Assembly (NCBI RefSeq): GCF_000721495.1
Contig: NZ_JOHY01000029.1
Location: 14,348-78,347 of the forward strand
Direction: 5' to 3'
Source of the DNA: Streptomyces sp. NRRL F-5123
GTDB taxonomy: Bacteria; Actinomycetota; Actinomycetes; Streptomycetales; Streptomycetaceae
DNA length: 64,000 nt
Below are positions 50,678 to 59,430 of this stretch, piece by piece. The translations under genes were made by a program, and so were the position numbers. How positions within the stretch are numbered: the stretch's first letter is position 1; the number at the start of each line of letters is the position of its first letter. The notes under the pieces were generated by a model. The model saw only the letters and a list, made by a program, of their open reading frames with translations, made no database searches and was not told the DNA's origin.

Positions 50678-53317
50678 ATGGAGACCACGAGCCGCGGCAC
50701 GGCGGACGGCGACCGCGGCACCGGTCCCGGCCCCGCAGGGCTGCCCCCGCGGGCCCTGGCCTGGCTGCGCAAGCGAGACCCGGGCCTGGCCGCCACCCGC
50801 CGGGCGGGACGCGGCGCCATTGTCATGCCGGGGCTCTTCGCGCTGTGCAGCCAGGTGATCGGCTCGCGCGAGATGGCCAGCTTCGCCGCCTTCGGGGCCT
50901 TCGCGATGCTGCTGCTCGTCGACTTCGACGGCCCCGTGCCGCGCCGGCTGCGGGCCATGGCCGCGCTCGCCGTGACCTGGGCGGTGCTGATCTGCTGGGG
51001 CACGGCGGTCTCCCGGGTCACCTGGCTCGGGGTCGCGTCCATGGCGGTGGTCGGCTTCGCGGCGCTCTTCTGCGGCATCGTCAGCTCCACGCTGGCCGGT
51101 GCCACGACCGCGCTGCTGCTCGGCTTCATCCTGCCGGTGTCGCTGCGCGCCCCGCTCTCCGCGCTGCCCGACCGGCTGTCCGGGGCGGGGCTCGCCGCGG
51201 GCGCGTCGATGCTCGCAGCCGCGCTGCTGTGGCCGCGCCCGGCGACCGACCCGCTGACCGGGCCCGCCGTCGCCGTGTGCCGGGCCGTGGCCGCCCGGCT
51301 GCGGGTCGACGCGGCGCTGGTGCTCGGCCCGGAACCGCCCGACGACGCCCGCTGCGCGCAGGCCACCACCGACGTCACCGAGGCCGAGAACCGGCTGCGC
51401 CGCGCCTTCGACAGCACGCCTTACCGGCCGACCGGCCTGTCCACGGGGGGCCGCGCGCTGGTGCGGCTGGTCGACGAGCTGACCTGGCTCACCGCGATCG
51501 TCGCCCACGGCGGCACTCCCCAGGACGCCACCCGCGGCCGCGCCGCGGCCCCCTGCCGGGTCCGGCTCGCCGCCGCCGACACCCTGGAGCGCGCCGTCGA
51601 CCTCCTCACCTCCCGTACCGCCGACCCGACGCCCCTGCGCACCGCCGCCGACCGGCTGCGTGCGGCGCTGGAGACGCTGGAACGGGACGCGACGAGCCGC
51701 TTGCCGGGCCGGCAGCGGGACGGCGACCCCGGGCGGCCGGGCGGCTCGGCGGGTGGCGACGGCCGGGAGCGGGCAGCGGCGGACGGTGAGCAGCAGGCCG
51801 CGGAGCCGGACGCCGCCGGGGGAGCCGGACGGGAGGGGGCCGCACCCGGCGCCCGGGGCAGGCACGCGTTCGGCCCGGACGCCACCGCGGACGGGCCCGC
51901 CACGCGCGGGCCCGGGGAGCGCCCGGCTGCCGGGGAGCCGGGGGCCGGGTCCTGCGGCGGGCGGGCGGGGTTCGGTTCCGGCGGTGCGGAGGGAGGGCCG
52001 ACGGGGGCCGGGTCCGGTGCGGGCGGTGCTGACGTCGCCGCCTTCCTCGGGGCCCTCGACGCGTCCTTCCGGGCGCAGGAGCTGAGCTTCGCGGTGCTGC
52101 AGATCGCCGCCAACGTCGAGCTGGCCGCGGCCGCGGAGCGGCGCGGCTGGGCCGACCGGCTGCTGGGGCGGGCGCCCCGCGGGCTGCCGTCCGCGCCGGA
52201 GGCCGCCCGGGAGCGGGCCGCGGCGCACTTCTCCGCGCACTCGGTGTGGCTGCACAACAGCGTGCGCGGCGCCGCCGGGCTGGCCCTCGCCGTCGCGATC
52301 ACCGACGTGGCGAGCGTCCAGCACGCCTTCTGGGTCGTGCTCGGCGCGCTCTCCGTACTGCGCTCCAACGCCCTGAACACCGGGCAGAACGCGGTGCGCG
52401 GCCTCGCCGGGACCGTCGCCGGCTCGGTGATCGGCGCCGGGCTGCTGCAGCTCATCGGGCACGACGGGGTCCGGCTCTGGTACCTGCTGCCGGTCGCCGT
52501 GCTGCTGGCCGGCGTCGCGCCCGCCGTGATCTCCTTCGCCGCGGGCCAGGCGGCCTTCACCGTCACGCTGGTGATCCTCTTCAACATCGGGCAGGTCCCC
52601 AGCTGGCGCGTCGGCCTCTTCCGCGTCGAGGACATCGCCATCGGCTGTGCGGTGAGCCTCGTCGTCGGGGTGCTCTTCTGGCCGCGGGGCGCGGCGGCGG
52701 AGGTCGACAAGACCATGGCGACGGCCTACCGGGACAGCGCCGACTACCTGGCGGACGCGGTCGACTACGCGGTCGGCTGCTGCTCCGCCGGTCCCGAACC
52801 CGCCGCCGCGCCGCTCGCCGCCGGGCGGCAGGCCGCCGCCGCGGCCCGGCGGCTGGACGACGCCTTCCGCGGCTACCTGGCCGAACGCGGGCCCAAGCCC
52901 CTACCGCTCGCCGAGATGACCGCGCTGGTCACGGGCGTGGTCGGGCTGCGGCTCGCCGCGGACGCGGTGCTCGGGCTCTGGCAGCGGGCCGGCGACCCGC
53001 ACACCGAGGCGGAGCGGGCCGCGGCCCGTGCCGAGCTGCTGTCCGCCGCGGACGGGGTCTCCGCGTGGTACCACGGCCTGGCCGCCGGCATCCGGGGCGG
53101 CGAGCCCGTCCCCGAGCCGCAGCCCGACGACCCCGCCGCCGACGCCCGGCTCGCCGCCGCCGTACGCCGTGACCTGCGCGACGACCAGGGCCGGGCCACC
53201 GCCACGGCGGTCCGCATCGTCTGGACCGGCGACCACCTCGCCGCCGCGCGCCGCCTGCAGTCCTCCCTCGCCGTGGCCGCCACCCGCACCCGGTCCCGGC
53301 CGCGCACCCTCGCCTGA
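50678..53317 (+). CDS. FUSC-family membrane protein (aromatic-acid exporter type)
   Basis: 879 residues from ATG 50678 (GGAGAGG upstream). Two repeated membrane halves: about residues 45-190 (GRGAIVMPGLFALCSQVIGS, GTAVSRVTWLGVASMAVVGF) and about 530-690 (RGAAGLALAVAITDVASVQH, VLGALSVLRSNALNTGQN, VRGLAGTVAGSVIGAGLL). These fit the FUSC/YccS/AaeB family of inner-membrane exporters. A ~110-residue Gly/Ala/Arg/Pro low-complexity stretch (about 345-450) separates the halves. Function unproved; efflux of aromatic or other organic acids is the family guess. Confidence 0.8.
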   Translation: METTSRGTADGDRGTGPGPAGLPPRALAWLRKRDPGLAATRRAGRGAIVMPGLFALCSQVIGSREMASFAAFGAFAMLLLVDFDGPVPRRLRAMAALAVTWAVLICWGTAVSRVTWLGVASMAVVGFAALFCGIVSSTLAGATTALLLGFILPVSLRAPLSALPDRLSGAGLAAGASMLAAALLWPRPATDPLTGPAVAVCRAVAARLRVDAALVLGPEPPDDARCAQATTDVTEAENRLRRAFDSTPYRPTGLSTGGRALVRLVDELTWLTAIVAHGGTPQDATRGRAAAPCRVRLAAADTLERAVDLLTSRTADPTPLRTAADRLRAALETLERDATSRLPGRQRDGDPGRPGGSAGGDGRERAAADGEQQAAEPDAAGGAGREGAAPGARGRHAFGPDATADGPATRGPGERPAAGEPGAGSCGGRAGFGSGGAEGGPTGAGSGAGGADVAAFLGALDASFRAQELSFAVLQIAANVELAAAAERRGWADRLLGRAPRGLPSAPEAARERAAAHFSAHSVWLHNSVRGAAGLALAVAITDVASVQHAFWVVLGALSVLRSNALNTGQNAVRGLAGTVAGSVIGAGLLQLIGHDGVRLWYLLPVAVLLAGVAPAVISFAAGQAAFTVTLVILFNIGQVPSWRVGLFRVEDIAIGCAVSLVVGVLFWPRGAAAEVDKTMATAYRDSADYLADAVDYAVGCCSAGPEPAAAPLAAGRQAAAAARRLDDAFRGYLAERGPKPLPLAEMTALVTGVVGLRLAADAVLGLWQRAGDPHTEAERAAARAELLSAADGVSAWYHGLAAGIRGGEPVPEPQPDDPAADARLAAAVRRDLRDDQGRATATAVRIVWTGDHLAAARRLQSSLAVAATRTRSRPRTLA

Positions 53318-53407
53318 CGTGCGCCGGAAGGGGGACCTGGGTGGCCGCGCGGCGCGGAGCCTGGTTCGCTGGAAGGCGAGGACACCCCACCGGAGCGAGG
53401 TCCCGCC

Positions 53408-53629
53408 ATGACGGAGCAGGGTACGACGCAGCAGGCCATGACCGGGCAGGAAGCCTCCCACCGCCACGTCGAGCAGCTGCGGGAGCAGGCCCACCGGCTG
53501 GAGGACGACGCGGCGCACGCGGCGGACGCCGCCGAGCGCGGCCGGCTGGAGGAGCAGGCCAGGCAGTTGGAATCGGACAGCGATCAGGAGAGCATGATGG
53601 CCGCCGGGGACATCTACCCCGCGCAGTAG
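53408..53629 (+). CDS. Small charged coiled-coil protein
   Basis: 73 residues, rich in Glu/Gln/Arg/Ala with heptad-like spacing (HVEQLREQAHRLEDDAAHAA, ERGRLEEQARQLESDSDQES). Resembles a small actinobacterial family (DUF6381-like, from memory). GAGG precedes the ATG. No known function; cytoplasmic and probably helical. Confidence 0.65.
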   Translation: MTEQGTTQQAMTGQEASHRHVEQLREQAHRLEDDAAHAADAAERGRLEEQARQLESDSDQESMMAAGDIYPAQ

Positions 53630-53668
53630 CCGGCCCGCACTGCCGCCCGACCGCGAGGACAACACCAT

Positions 53669-54856
53669 ATGAGCGCCCAGCCGCCGCCCCCGCAGCCCGC
53701 GTTCGGGAACTACCAGAACGACATCTACCTGCGCGCCCTCGGCGGTGTGCTGCCGGAACTGCCGATGGCGTACGCGGAGCTGGAGCGGCGCGCGGCCGCC
53801 GCGCTGCCGCCGTCGGTGTGGTCGTACGTCGCCGGGGGCGCGGGCGACGAGGCGACGCAGCGCGCGAACACCGAGGCCTTCGCGCGCTGGGGCCTCTACC
53901 CGCGGATGCTCGTCGGCGCGAGCAGCCGGGACCTGTCCGTGGAGCTGTTCGGCAGGACGTGGCCCGCGCCGCTGTTCATGGCGCCGATCGGGGTGCTCGG
54001 GCTGTGCGCGCAGGACGGCCGCGGCGACCTCGCCGCCGCGCGCGCCGCGGCCCGCACCGGCGTGCCGATGATGGCCTCGACGCTGTCGGTGGACCCGCTG
54101 GAGGACGTCGCCGCGGAGCTGGGCGGGACGCCGGGCATCTTCCAGCTCTACACGCCCACCGACCGCGACCTCGCCGAGAGCCTCGTCCGCCGGGCCGAGC
54201 AGGCCGGTTACGCGGCGATCGCCGTCACCCTCGACACCTGGGTCACCGGCTGGCGCCCGCGCGACCTCGCCACCGGCAATTTCCCGCAGCTGCGCGGCCA
54301 CTGCCTCGCCAACTACCTCACCGACCCGGTCTTCCGGCGGCTGCTCGGCAAGGACCCGCGCGACGACCCGCAGGGCGCCGTCCTGCTCTGGACACAGCTC
54401 TTCGGCAACCCGCTGACCTGGGACGACCTGGGCTGGCTGCGCTCGATCACCTCGCTGCCACTGGTCGTCAAGGGCATCTGCCACCCCGACGACGCCCGCC
54501 GAGCCCGGGACGGCGGCGTGGACGGCGTCCACGTCTCCAACCACGGCGGCCGCCAGGCCAACGGCGGCCTGCCCGCGCTGACGGTGCTGCCCGACGTGGT
54601 CGCGGCGGTGGACGGCCTGCCCGTGCTCTTCGACTCCGGGGTGCGCTCCGGCGCCGACGTGGTCAAGGCGCTCGCGCTCGGGGCCGCCGCGGTGGGCCTC
54701 GGCCGCCCGTACGCGTACGGCTGCGCGCTCGGCGGTACGGACGGCATCGTGCACGTCCTGAGGACGGTGCTGGCCGAGGCCGACCTGATCATGGCCGTGG
54801 ACGGCTACCCGACCCTCGCCGACCTCACGCCCGCCGCCCTGCGCGCCCTGCCCTGA
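53669..54856 (+). CDS. Lactate 2-monooxygenase (FMN-dependent alpha-hydroxy acid oxidase family)
   Basis: 395 residues, the length of actinobacterial lactate monooxygenase. FMN-dependent oxidation of L-lactate with loss of CO2 to acetate. [20 protein letters not shown] and [20 protein letters not shown] match this subgroup. [14 protein letters not shown] lines FMN, and the catalytic His/Arg motif [12 protein letters not shown] is intact, followed by [20 protein letters not shown]. Single gene with GAGG before the ATG. Confidence 0.88.
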   Translation: MSAQPPPPQPAFGNYQNDIYLRALGGVLPELPMAYAELERRAAAALPPSVWSYVAGGAGDEATQRANTEAFARWGLYPRMLVGASSRDLSVELFGRTWPAPLFMAPIGVLGLCAQDGRGDLAAARAAARTGVPMMASTLSVDPLEDVAAELGGTPGIFQLYTPTDRDLAESLVRRAEQAGYAAIAVTLDTWVTGWRPRDLATGNFPQLRGHCLANYLTDPVFRRLLGKDPRDDPQGAVLLWTQLFGNPLTWDDLGWLRSITSLPLVVKGICHPDDARRARDGGVDGVHVSNHGGRQANGGLPALTVLPDVVAAVDGLPVLFDSGVRSGADVVKALALGAAAVGLGRPYAYGCALGGTDGIVHVLRTVLAEADLIMAVDGYPTLADLTPAALRALP

Positions 54857-54920
54857 CCTTGTGACCTGCGCGGACGGTGCGTCGGCGGGCATTGTCAGTG
54901 GTGCGTGGGACGCTGCCCGC

Positions 54921-55400
54921 ATGACCGTACTGAGCCTGCTGGACCTCGACCGGGCGCTGCGCGCGTCCTGGGCCGCCGACACCTGCTCGCCCGACGACGT
55001 CGCACGGGAGGCGTGGTCGCCCGGCAACCCGGCGTGGGGGCACTGCGACATCAGCGCGCTGCTCGTCCACGACCTCCTCGGCGGTGACCTGGTGGTCGGC
55101 GAGGTCGACCTCGCGGGTGACCGGCAGGGCTACCACTGGTGGAACGCCCTGCCCAGCGGCCTGCAGATCGACGTCACCAAGGAGCAGTTCCGCCGCGGGC
55201 AGCGCGTCACGGGCGCCCGCCGGGTCGTCCGGCCGCCCGGGCCGCTGCCGCGCCGCTGGGAGGAGTACATACGGCTGCGCGAGCGTGTCGCCGGCCACCT
55301 GGGCGGCCCGCTGCCCGCGCCCGGCGGCGGATCCGCCGCCGCGGGTGTCGATTCCGGGGCGTCCCCGTTCGTCGAAGGGACGGAAAGCCACCAGAGGTGA
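54921..55400 (+). CDS. YunG-like protein of unknown function
   Basis: 159 residues from ATG 54921. SWAADTCSPDDVAREAWSPG, NPAWGHCDISALLVHDLLGG and GYHWWNALPSGLQIDVTKEQ match the YunG family (Cys/His/Asp pattern CDISALL...YHWWN...DVT resembling a papain-like fold). Biochemical role unknown. The last ~35 residues are a Gly/Ser-rich tail. Ends 49 bp before the DGPF protein gene, so they may be co-transcribed. Confidence 0.65.
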   Translation: MTVLSLLDLDRALRASWAADTCSPDDVAREAWSPGNPAWGHCDISALLVHDLLGGDLVVGEVDLAGDRQGYHWWNALPSGLQIDVTKEQFRRGQRVTGARRVVRPPGPLPRRWEEYIRLRERVAGHLGGPLPAPGGGSAAAGVDSGASPFVEGTESHQR

Positions 55401-55449
55401 CCGGGCCGCGCGGTGCGGCCCGGGAGCCGGGACAGGAAGGACGGGAGCC

Positions 55450-55800
55450 ATGGCGCGCTACCTGCTGCTCATCCACGACAACGAGGAATACGCCGAGACG
55501 GCGGGCGAGGCCGCGCTGCGGGCGCTCGACGAAGGGCACCGGGCCTTCAACGAGGAGCACAAGGACGTGGTCGTCTCCGGCGAGCACCTCAAGCCGACGT
55601 CGACGGCGACGGTGGTGCGCGAGGACGGCGCGGGCGGCCACCTGGTGACCGACGGCCCCTACGCCGAGACCAAGGAGGCCCTGGGCGGCTACTACATCGT
55701 CGACGTCCCCGACCTGGACGCGGCGCTCGCCGTCGCCAAGCGGCTGCCCTACTTCGGGCGGCCCGGCGAGGCGGCCGTCGAGGTCCGCCCGCTGTACTGA
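55450..55800 (+). CDS. DGPF/YCII-related protein
   Basis: 116 residues from the ATG after GGGAG. RYLLLIHDNEEYAE and the signature TDGPYAETKEALGGYYIVDV (67-86) place it in the YCII-like DGPF family, with the F of DGPF replaced by Y. These small proteins are nearly always encoded next to ECF42 sigma factors, as here (24 bp downstream). Their biochemical role is not settled. Confidence 0.85.
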   Translation: MARYLLLIHDNEEYAETAGEAALRALDEGHRAFNEEHKDVVVSGEHLKPTSTATVVREDGAGGHLVTDGPYAETKEALGGYYIVDVPDLDAALAVAKRLPYFGRPGEAAVEVRPLY

Positions 55801-55824
55801 CCGGTGAGCAGGCAGGGGACGACC

Positions 55825-57126
55825 ATGGCGGCCGGGCAGCCGGAGGCGGAACGGACGGCGCAGGGCGCGGCGGGGTGCTCGGGGGAGTCCGCCGCGGCCC
55901 GCGCCGTCGCCGCGGCGCACCGCGCGCAGTGGGCCTTCGTGCTCGCCGCGACGGTCCGCGTCACCCGCGACCTGGACCTGGCCGAGGAGTGCGTGCAGGA
56001 CGCGTACGCCAGGGCGCTGGTCGCCTGGGAGTCCTCCGGGGTGCCGGACCGCCCCGCCGCGTGGCTGACGACCGCGGCCCGCAACCGGGCCGTGGACGTC
56101 GTCCGCCGCGCCGCGTTCCTGCGCACCGCGCTGCCGCTGCTGGCCGACGACGAGGCGGTGGGCGGGCCCGCGGACGGCGCCGACATCCCCGACGAGCGGC
56201 TGCGGCTGGTCTTCACCTGCTGCCACCCCGCCCTGGCACTCCAGGCCCAGGTCGCGCTGACGCTGCGGCTGGTGTGCGGCCTGACCACCGCCGAGATCGC
56301 CCGCGCGTTCCTGGTCACCGAGACGACCATGGCCGCGCGCATCACCCGGGCGAAGAAGAAGATCGCCGCCGCCGGGATCCCGTACCGGATACCCGACTCC
56401 GAGGAGCTGCCCGAGCGGATCGACGCGGTGCTCACGGTGGTGGACCTGGTCTTCACCACCGGCCACGTCGCCCCCGGCGGGCCCGAGCTGCTGCGTACCG
56501 ACCTGCTCGCGCGGGCCGCCGAGCTGGCCGCCATGCTCGGCGGGCTGCTGCCGGGGGACGCCGAGGTCGCGGGCCTGCGGGCGCTCATCCTGCTGACCGA
56601 CGCCCGCCGGGAGACCCGCGTCGACACCGCGGGCCGCCCGGTGCTGCTCGCCGAGCAGGACCGCACCCGGTGGGACCGTGCGGCCATCGCCGAGGGCCAG
56701 GCCCTGCTGCGCCGCGCCCTGCGCCGCCGCCCGCCCGGGCCCTTCGCGCTGCGGGCGGCGATCGCGGCCGTGCACGCCGAGGCACCGACGTGGGAGGACA
56801 CCGACTGGCCGGAGATCGTCGGCCTGTACGACCTGCTGCTGCGCCGCCGCCCCACGCCGGTGGCGGCCCTCAACCGCGCTGTCGCCCTCGGCTTCGCCCG
56901 GGGCCCGGCCGCGGGCCTGGCCGCCCTCGACGCCCTCGCGGCCGAACCGCAGCTGGCCGACTACCCCTACGCGGCCGTCGCCCGCGGCGAGTTCCTGCAC
57001 CGCTTGGGCCGCACCGCGCAGGCCGCGTCCGCGTACGAGGCGGCCCTGCGCACCACCGCCAACGCGGCCGAGCGCGACTTCCTCCGTACCCGCATCGCCG
57101 CCCTGGCGAGCGGCACCGGGACGTGA
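55825..57126 (+). CDS. ECF42-type RNA polymerase sigma factor
   Basis: 433 residues from ATG 55825 (AGGGGA upstream; a GTG at 55804 is possible). Sigma region 2 (DLDLAEECVQDAYARALVAW, PAAWLTTAARNRAVDVVRR) and region 4 (LTLRLVCGLTTAEIARAFLV, TETTMAARITRAKKKI) occupy the first ~200 residues. The remaining ~220 residues are a helical, TPR-like extension characteristic of group ECF42, thought to replace an anti-sigma factor in controlling activity. Likely transcribes its own operon with the DGPF protein. Confidence 0.88.
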   Translation: MAAGQPEAERTAQGAAGCSGESAAARAVAAAHRAQWAFVLAATVRVTRDLDLAEECVQDAYARALVAWESSGVPDRPAAWLTTAARNRAVDVVRRAAFLRTALPLLADDEAVGGPADGADIPDERLRLVFTCCHPALALQAQVALTLRLVCGLTTAEIARAFLVTETTMAARITRAKKKIAAAGIPYRIPDSEELPERIDAVLTVVDLVFTTGHVAPGGPELLRTDLLARAAELAAMLGGLLPGDAEVAGLRALILLTDARRETRVDTAGRPVLLAEQDRTRWDRAAIAEGQALLRRALRRRPPGPFALRAAIAAVHAEAPTWEDTDWPEIVGLYDLLLRRRPTPVAALNRAVALGFARGPAAGLAALDALAAEPQLADYPYAAVARGEFLHRLGRTAQAASAYEAALRTTANAAERDFLRTRIAALASGTGT

Positions 57127-57146
57127 AGGCCGCGCGCGCCCGGCGG

Positions 57147-57692
57147 TCAGTCCAGCGAGTCCGACGAGCCCGGGATCGAGGTGAAGCGGACGCGGGCCGT
57201 GTCGCCGCTCAGGCCGAACGGGGCGCCGATCGCCTCCCAGGTCACCAGCCCGCGGTGGGCCGCCTGGGCCGCCGCGGCGCTCCACATCGGGGCCAGGCCC
57301 TCCACCCGGGCCGCCACCCGCAGCGCGGTGAGCTGCTGCCGCTCGGACAGCTCGTCGATGCGCCGCTGGAGCGTGCCGAGCAGCTGCTCGACGTCCCGCG
57401 GGATCAGGCCCTCGGCCGCCGCGGTGTGCCGCTCCCAGTCCGCGTAGGGTCCGGTGTCGCCCTCGTAGGCCTCGGTCGCCTCGTCGTCGCCGAAGTCCAC
57501 CGGGTGCGCGGCGCTGCCCCGCCAGCCGCAGGCGCACGCGCCCTTGACGGCCACAGCCCGCGGCCCGTCGGCGCCGTTGTACGACCACCACGGCATGAGG
57601 GTGCCGTCCGGCTGCGGGCCCGGCTCGCCGCCGTCCGCCAGCACCGCGGCCACGAAGCCCTCGTGGCGCCCGCTCTCGTCGATCCAGCCCAT
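57147..57692 (-). CDS. Protein of unknown function
   Basis: 181 residues from ATG 57692 (GAGAGG upstream). No family recognised. It has MPWWSYNGADGPRAVAVKGA then CACGWRG (a CxC pair), an acidic stretch (DFGDDEATEAYEGDTGPYAD), a helical segment (LLGTLQRRIDELSERQQLTA) and a C-terminal HTH-like LVTWEAIGAPFGLSGDTARV. The last part could be a small DNA-binding or replication-type HTH. Converges on the sigma gene, 20 bp between stops. Confidence 0.6.
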   Translation of the reverse strand: MGWIDESGRHEGFVAAVLADGGEPGPQPDGTLMPWWSYNGADGPRAVAVKGACACGWRGSAAHPVDFGDDEATEAYEGDTGPYADWERHTAAAEGLIPRDVEQLLGTLQRRIDELSERQQLTALRVAARVEGLAPMWSAAAAQAAHRGLVTWEAIGAPFGLSGDTARVRFTSIPGSSDSLD

Positions 57693-57884
57693 GCCGTACA
57701 GCCTCTCGTCCGCCGGAACGTACCCCAAGGCTCGCGGGCCCACTGACGCTGCGTCAAGGCACCCCCGGCGCCCGGCCCGAACGCGCTGGCGCCGCTCCGC
57801 GCACGTCTTCGATTCCCCCCGCCGACTACGTCCGCCGGCGCGCGTACTGCGCCCCGGGGCGTCCGCCGGCGCGCGAAAACCGCC

Positions 57885-57921
57885 GACCGCGCCCGCCGCC
57901 CCCACGGCGGCGGGCGCGGTC
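57885..57921 (-). terminator. Very stable hairpin after the GbsR/MarR gene
   Basis: A perfect 16-bp stem, GACCGCGCCCGCCGCC (57885-57900) with its complement at 57906-57921 and a 5-nt loop. It overlaps the last two bases of the regulator's stop codon. Confidence 0.8.
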
Positions 57922-58420
57922 AGCCCTGCCGCGGCACGGGCGGCAGGCTCCGCGCCCGCAGGGCCTTCCACCGGTCCAGCACGTCGGCCATCTCCTGCTG
58001 GGCGAAGCCGAAGAAGTCCCGCATCTCCGCGATCCGCGCCCCCGCTCTCGTGCCCGGGCCGCCCAGCGCCCACGTACCGCGCTCGGTCGCGGCGATGATG
58101 CGGGTGAACATGCCCTGCTTGGTGACCGCGGCGGCGTACCAGGTGTCGTCGGGCAGCACGTACAGGTCGCTGCGCGAACCGGGCACCGACTCCCGCCCGA
58201 CGAGGCCGACCTGGGCCAGGTAGCGGACCGCTCCGGAGATGGCCGCCGGGCTCACCGCCAGCAGCTCCGCGAGCCGGCCCGCCGTCAGGCCGCGCTCCTC
58301 CGAGGCCATGAGCGTCATCAGCACCCGTGCGCTCATCCTGGGGACGCCCAGGTCGGCGAACAGCACGGCCGTCTGCTCGACGAAACGGCGCGTGTCCTCC
58401 TCGTCCCGTCCGACGGACAC
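57920..58420 (-). CDS. GbsR/MarR-family transcriptional regulator
   Basis: 166 residues from GTG 58420. Winged-HTH region VPRMSARVLMTLMASEERGL, TAGRLAELLAVSPAAISGAV, then the wing VGRESVPGSRSDLYVLPDDT. Helical C-terminus for dimerisation (EMRDFFGFAQQEMADVLDRW). It is divergent from an ABC exporter gene pair, with a 7-bp-arm inverted repeat between, so it is probably the local repressor of that exporter, at the edge of a polyketide cluster. Confidence 0.85.
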   Translation of the reverse strand: MSVGRDEEDTRRFVEQTAVLFADLGVPRMSARVLMTLMASEERGLTAGRLAELLAVSPAAISGAVRYLAQVGLVGRESVPGSRSDLYVLPDDTWYAAAVTKQGMFTRIIAATERGTWALGGPGTRAGARIAEMRDFFGFAQQEMADVLDRWKALRARSLPPVPRQG

Positions 58421-58487
58421 GACCCACCATCCCCTCCCGGACCCGTGCGCCGGAACCGCGCACCCGCGTATGCATTGTGTCATGAAA

Positions 58488-58518
58488 CTTCACAACTCTG
58501 TGAAGATGCCGATACTGT
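58488..58518 (+). promoter_or_regulatory. Operator and -10 box of the exporter operon
   Basis: CTTCACA-actc-TGTGAAG (58488-58505) is a perfect 7-bp-arm inverted repeat. TACTGT (58513-58518) is a -10-like hexamer only 6 nt before the GTG at 58525. TTCACA inside the left arm could be the -35, so the repeat would block RNA polymerase. The exporter mRNA may be leaderless. Confidence 0.6.
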
Positions 58519-58524
58519 TGTTTC

Positions 58525-59430
58525 GTGAACGGAAACAACGACGTGATCAACGCATCAGGATTACGCAAGCAGTTCAGGCAGGCCGTCGCCCTCGACGGAC
58601 TCGACCTGACGGTGGCCCAGGGCGAGGTCCACGGACTGCTCGGGCCCAACGGGGCGGGGAAGTCGACCACCATCCGCATCCTGCTCGGACTGCTGCGCGC
58701 CGACGGCGGCACCGCCACCCTCTTCGGCGGCGACCCCTGGCGCGACGCGACGGAGCTGCACCGCCGGCTCGCCTACGTCCCCGGCGACGTCAGCCTGTGG
58801 CCCGGCCTGACGGGCGGCGAGACCATCGACCTGCTCGGCTCGATGTACGGCGGCCTGGACACCGCCCGGCGCGACGCCCTGGTGGAGCGGTTCGAGCTGG
58901 ACCCGAAGAAGAAGGGCCGCGCCTACTCCAAGGGCAACCGGCAGAAGGTCGCCCTGATAGCCGCCCTGGCCTGCAACGCCGACCTGCTCATCCTGGACGA
59001 GCCGACCTCCGGCCTCGACCCGCTCATGGAGGCGGTGTTCGGCGACTGCGTCGCCGAGTTCACCGCGCAGGGCGGCACCGTCCTGCTCTCCAGCCACATC
59101 CTGGCCGAGGTCGAGCGGCTGTGCGACCGGGTCTCCATCGTCCGGCAGGGCCGCCGCGTCGACACCGGCACGCTCGACGAGCTGCGCCACCTGTCGCGCA
59201 CCACCATCATCGCGACCGTCAGCCGCCCGGTCGCCGGGCTCGACGCCGTCACCGGGGTGCACGAACTGGAGGCGGACGGACTGCAGTTGCGCTGCCAGGT
59301 CGACGCGGACGTGTTGGAGAAGGTGCTGCGGCTGGTCACCGACGCCGGGGTGCGCTCGCTCGTCAGCCGGCCGCCGACGCTCGACGAGCTGTTCCTGCGC
59401 TACTACTCGGGCACGGAGGGCAAGCGATGA
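58525..59430 (+). CDS. ABC exporter ATP-binding protein
   Basis: 301 residues. Walker [12 protein letters not shown] (about 39-49), Q-loop, signature [16 protein letters not shown], Walker [15 protein letters not shown] and H-loop SSHI, then a ~90-residue C-terminal domain. DrrA-like drug/antibiotic exporter ATPase. No Shine-Dalgarno; the -10 box ends 6 nt before the GTG, suggesting a leaderless transcript. Coupled by ATGA to its permease. Confidence 0.9.
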   Translation: MNGNNDVINASGLRKQFRQAVALDGLDLTVAQGEVHGLLGPNGAGKSTTIRILLGLLRADGGTATLFGGDPWRDATELHRRLAYVPGDVSLWPGLTGGETIDLLGSMYGGLDTARRDALVERFELDPKKKGRAYSKGNRQKVALIAALACNADLLILDEPTSGLDPLMEAVFGDCVAEFTAQGGTVLLSSHILAEVERLCDRVSIVRQGRRVDTGTLDELRHLSRTTIIATVSRPVAGLDAVTGVHELEADGLQLRCQVDADVLEKVLRLVTDAGVRSLVSRPPTLDELFLRYYSGTEGKR

